Positions 4,096 to 5,329 of a stretch of 5,329 nt of DNA are shown in pieces (position 1 is the first letter of the stretch; each line of letters opens with the position of its first letter). The position numbers and the translations under genes are program-made. Origin of the DNA: Chloroflexota bacterium (GTDB lineage: Bacteria > Chloroflexota > Anaerolineae > Promineifilales > Promineifilaceae); assembly GCA_020353135.1 (NCBI GenBank), contig CP070688.1, positions 1,445,285 through 1,450,613 of the forward strand, given 5' to 3'. Below the pieces are notes generated by a model. It was not told the DNA's origin, made no database searches, and saw only the letters and a list, made by a program, of their open reading frames with translations.

Positions 4096-5214
4096 TTAAT
4101 TCATGCTTCTGCGCAAGGCGTTCTTCTGGATCTGGCGCCGCACCGCATCCATGGCCGACATCACGTCAGCCCGCAGAAATGTCTTGTTGGTGTGTTCGAC
4201 ATTGTCGTCTTCGTCATCGCCGTCGAAGATACTGACCCCACCCCGGCGAAGCCACTTCACCAGGTCGTCGACCTTGGGCATCTCGCCTTCAGACCGATTA
4301 TAGAACTCCTGCATCAGCAGGATAATGCCGGCCGTGACCGGCGTCGCCTGGCTGGTACCGTGCTGGATCGATTCTCCATGCGGGCCCCTGATGCCTGAGG
4401 AGGTCACCGGCGCGCCAGGCGCGAAGATATCGGTCCGGGTACGCCGATTGACCGTGGGATGCAAGCGCTGCGAGAATGGCGTGATTTGCCCGGCGCGGGT
4501 CGAGTGCGCCCTGGCCCCGCTGCCATACGAAAATCTACCCTCGGCCGCGTCATAGACGGCGCCCACGCTGACGCATTCGCGGATGATGGCCGGATAGCCC
4601 ATGCCTTGCTGGCTTTTATGCTTGAAGTAATCGTTGCCGGCGGCGATGGTTACCGCCACCCTCTTGCTGCGCAGATCCCGGATCTTCTTGCGAATACTAT
4701 CGTTGCTCAGGTTGTCGTCGCTGGTGCGATTGCTGCCGTCGCCTAGCGACATGCAGACCACGGAGATGTTATACTTCGACCGATTGTCCAGCACCCATTG
4801 TAAGGCGTTGTTTATCCACCGGAAGCTGCCGCCGCCTCTGTCAGCCAGAACTTTCAAGGGGATGATATTGGCCTCGGGCGCGATGCCGACATGATCGGCA
4901 TTGGCCACAATGATCCCGCCGACGTTGGTGCCATGGCCATTGCCATCGGTGGCGTCATTGACGTTGCCGCCGTTATCCGGCGTGAAGTTGCGCTGGTCTA
5001 CGATCCGGCCGGCGAAGTCGACGTGACCGGTATTCAGGCCGGTGTCCAGCACCGCAACCGTCAGCCCTTTGCCGCTTACCCGGAAGGCAGCCCGCGCCTC
5101 GTTGACCCACAAAAATTGGTCGATCTCGATATCAAAGACGATTTGCTTTTCCTCGAATTGAACCGGCGGCGGCTCGACTGGTGCGATCTCAACGGGAAAT
5201 TGATCTTCTGGCAT
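4096..5214 (-). CDS. S8 (subtilisin-like) serine peptidase
   Basis: The 372-residue protein has the complete catalytic set in subtilase order: Asp57 in VAVLDTG, His94 in GNGHGTNVGG, oxyanion Asn194 in AAGND and Ser288 in HGTSQATPVTAG. An FSQR...IFAPG segment (about 247-266) precedes the Ser block. ATG 5214 was chosen because AGGAGG (5221-5226) is 6 nt upstream; the in-frame codon at 5250 would add 12 residues across the RBS. The N-terminus (about residues 1-50, proline- and acid-rich, APVEPPPVQFEEKQ) has no hydrophobic signal peptide and no evident I9 propeptide, which is unusual for a subtilase. It may act inside the cell or leave by another route. An acidic patch DGDDEDDN (331-338) follows the catalytic domain, seen in related subtilases and perhaps metal-binding. 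The tail is basic. Its target is unknown. Confidence 0.95.
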   Translation of the reverse strand: MPEDQFPVEIAPVEPPPVQFEEKQIVFDIEIDQFLWVNEARAAFRVSGKGLTVAVLDTGLNTGHVDFAGRIVDQRNFTPDNGGNVNDATDGNGHGTNVGGIIVANADHVGIAPEANIIPLKVLADRGGGSFRWINNALQWVLDNRSKYNISVVCMSLGDGSNRTSDDNLSNDSIRKKIRDLRSKRVAVTIAAGNDYFKHKSQQGMGYPAIIRECVSVGAVYDAAEGRFSYGSGARAHSTRAGQITPFSQRLHPTVNRRTRTDIFAPGAPVTSSGIRGPHGESIQHGTSQATPVTAGIILLMQEFYNRSEGEMPKVDDLVKWLRRGGVSIFDGDDEDDNVEHTNKTFLRADVMSAMDAVRRQIQKNALRRSMN

Positions 5215-5220
5215 GTTTAT

Positions 5221-5226
5221 CCTCCT
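5221..5226 (-). promoter_or_regulatory. RBS fixing the S8 peptidase start
   Basis: A perfect minus-strand AGGAGG lies 6 nt from ATG 5214. A weak -10 (TATACT, 5259 to 5254) is found about 40 nt upstream, but no matching -35 is seen. Confidence 0.75.
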
Positions 5227-5282
5227 GTGGATTAGAGTGCCATCATTCAATAAAGTATACGTTCAACTTGGCCCAGCCCACC

Positions 5283-5329
5283 TTACTCAGAGTCCTTGGT
5301 TAAGGCCAGCAACTCCATGTAGGCTAGCC
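5283..5329 (-). CDS. Possible C-terminal end of an upstream gene (partial)
   Basis: At the right edge the minus-strand frame ending at TAA 5283-5285 reads LAYMELLALTKDSE, an amphipathic helix-like tail of 14 residues. It would place a gene 68 nt upstream of the protease on the same strand. With so few residues it cannot be assigned to a family and may be chance. Confidence 0.25.
   Translation of the reverse strand, partial: LAYMELLALTKDSE

Noticed and set aside
4891..5235. 114-codon plus-strand frame antisense to the protease N-terminus
   Set aside because: It is the complement of conserved subtilase sequence and has no RBS or family resemblance.
1..5329. CRISPR array, tRNA, rRNA or insertion sequence
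   Set aside because: No regularly spaced repeats, cloverleaf-like segments, rRNA stretches or transposase motifs were seen on either strand.

Overview
The window is moderately GC-rich (clearly above 50%) and densely coding, with strong Shine-Dalgarno sequences and recognisable bacterial promoters. It is therefore bacterial chromosome. The gene mix is a HlyD-type adaptor end, a TetR regulator with an SDR oxidoreductase, a CxxC carboxymuconolactone-decarboxylase-like protein, a small zinc-ribbon protein, a GNAT acetyltransferase and a subtilisin without an apparent signal peptide. That mix would fit an environmental, Chloroflexota-like genome, but this placement is only an impression; no rRNA or marker gene confirms it.

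Layout. Positions 1-312 (+) hold the C-terminal end of a HlyD/MFP efflux adaptor. Positions 313-588 are a leader with inverted and direct repeats, ending in a textbook sigma70 promoter (TTGACA-N17-TATCAT, 515-543) followed at once by a 20-bp near-palindrome. A TetR/AcrR regulator (589-1149, +) comes next. A second copy of the same 20-bp palindrome (19/20 identical) lies at 1175-1194, in front of an SDR oxidoreductase (1247-2152, +). The simplest reading is a ligand-responsive module in which the TetR protein represses both itself and the SDR. Between the second operator and the SDR start is a four-unit heptamer tandem repeat.

The rest of the identified genes read on the minus strand. A convergent intergenic region (2153-2344) holds a long GC-rich hairpin and a 26-bp AT-rich palindrome. 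The stretch 2345-3243 looks rearranged. It holds an 18-codon 3' tail of a VOC/glyoxalase gene, an intact AhpD/CMD-like gene (2419-2826), a zinc-ribbon gene (2876-3178), and a 28-codon 5' head of a pRiA4b ORF-3-like gene with its own RBS and extended -10 promoter, joined out of frame to the zinc-ribbon gene. Positions 3269-3517 hold that promoter and otherwise little. A GNAT acetyltransferase (3518-4003) follows a subtilisin-type S8 protease (4096-5214), with a hairpin in the 92-nt gap. The right edge (5283-5329) may carry the last 14 codons of another minus-strand gene.

No complete, clearly new multi-gene system is visible. The most testable items are the paired TetR operators and the two gene-fragment junctions around the CMD gene.
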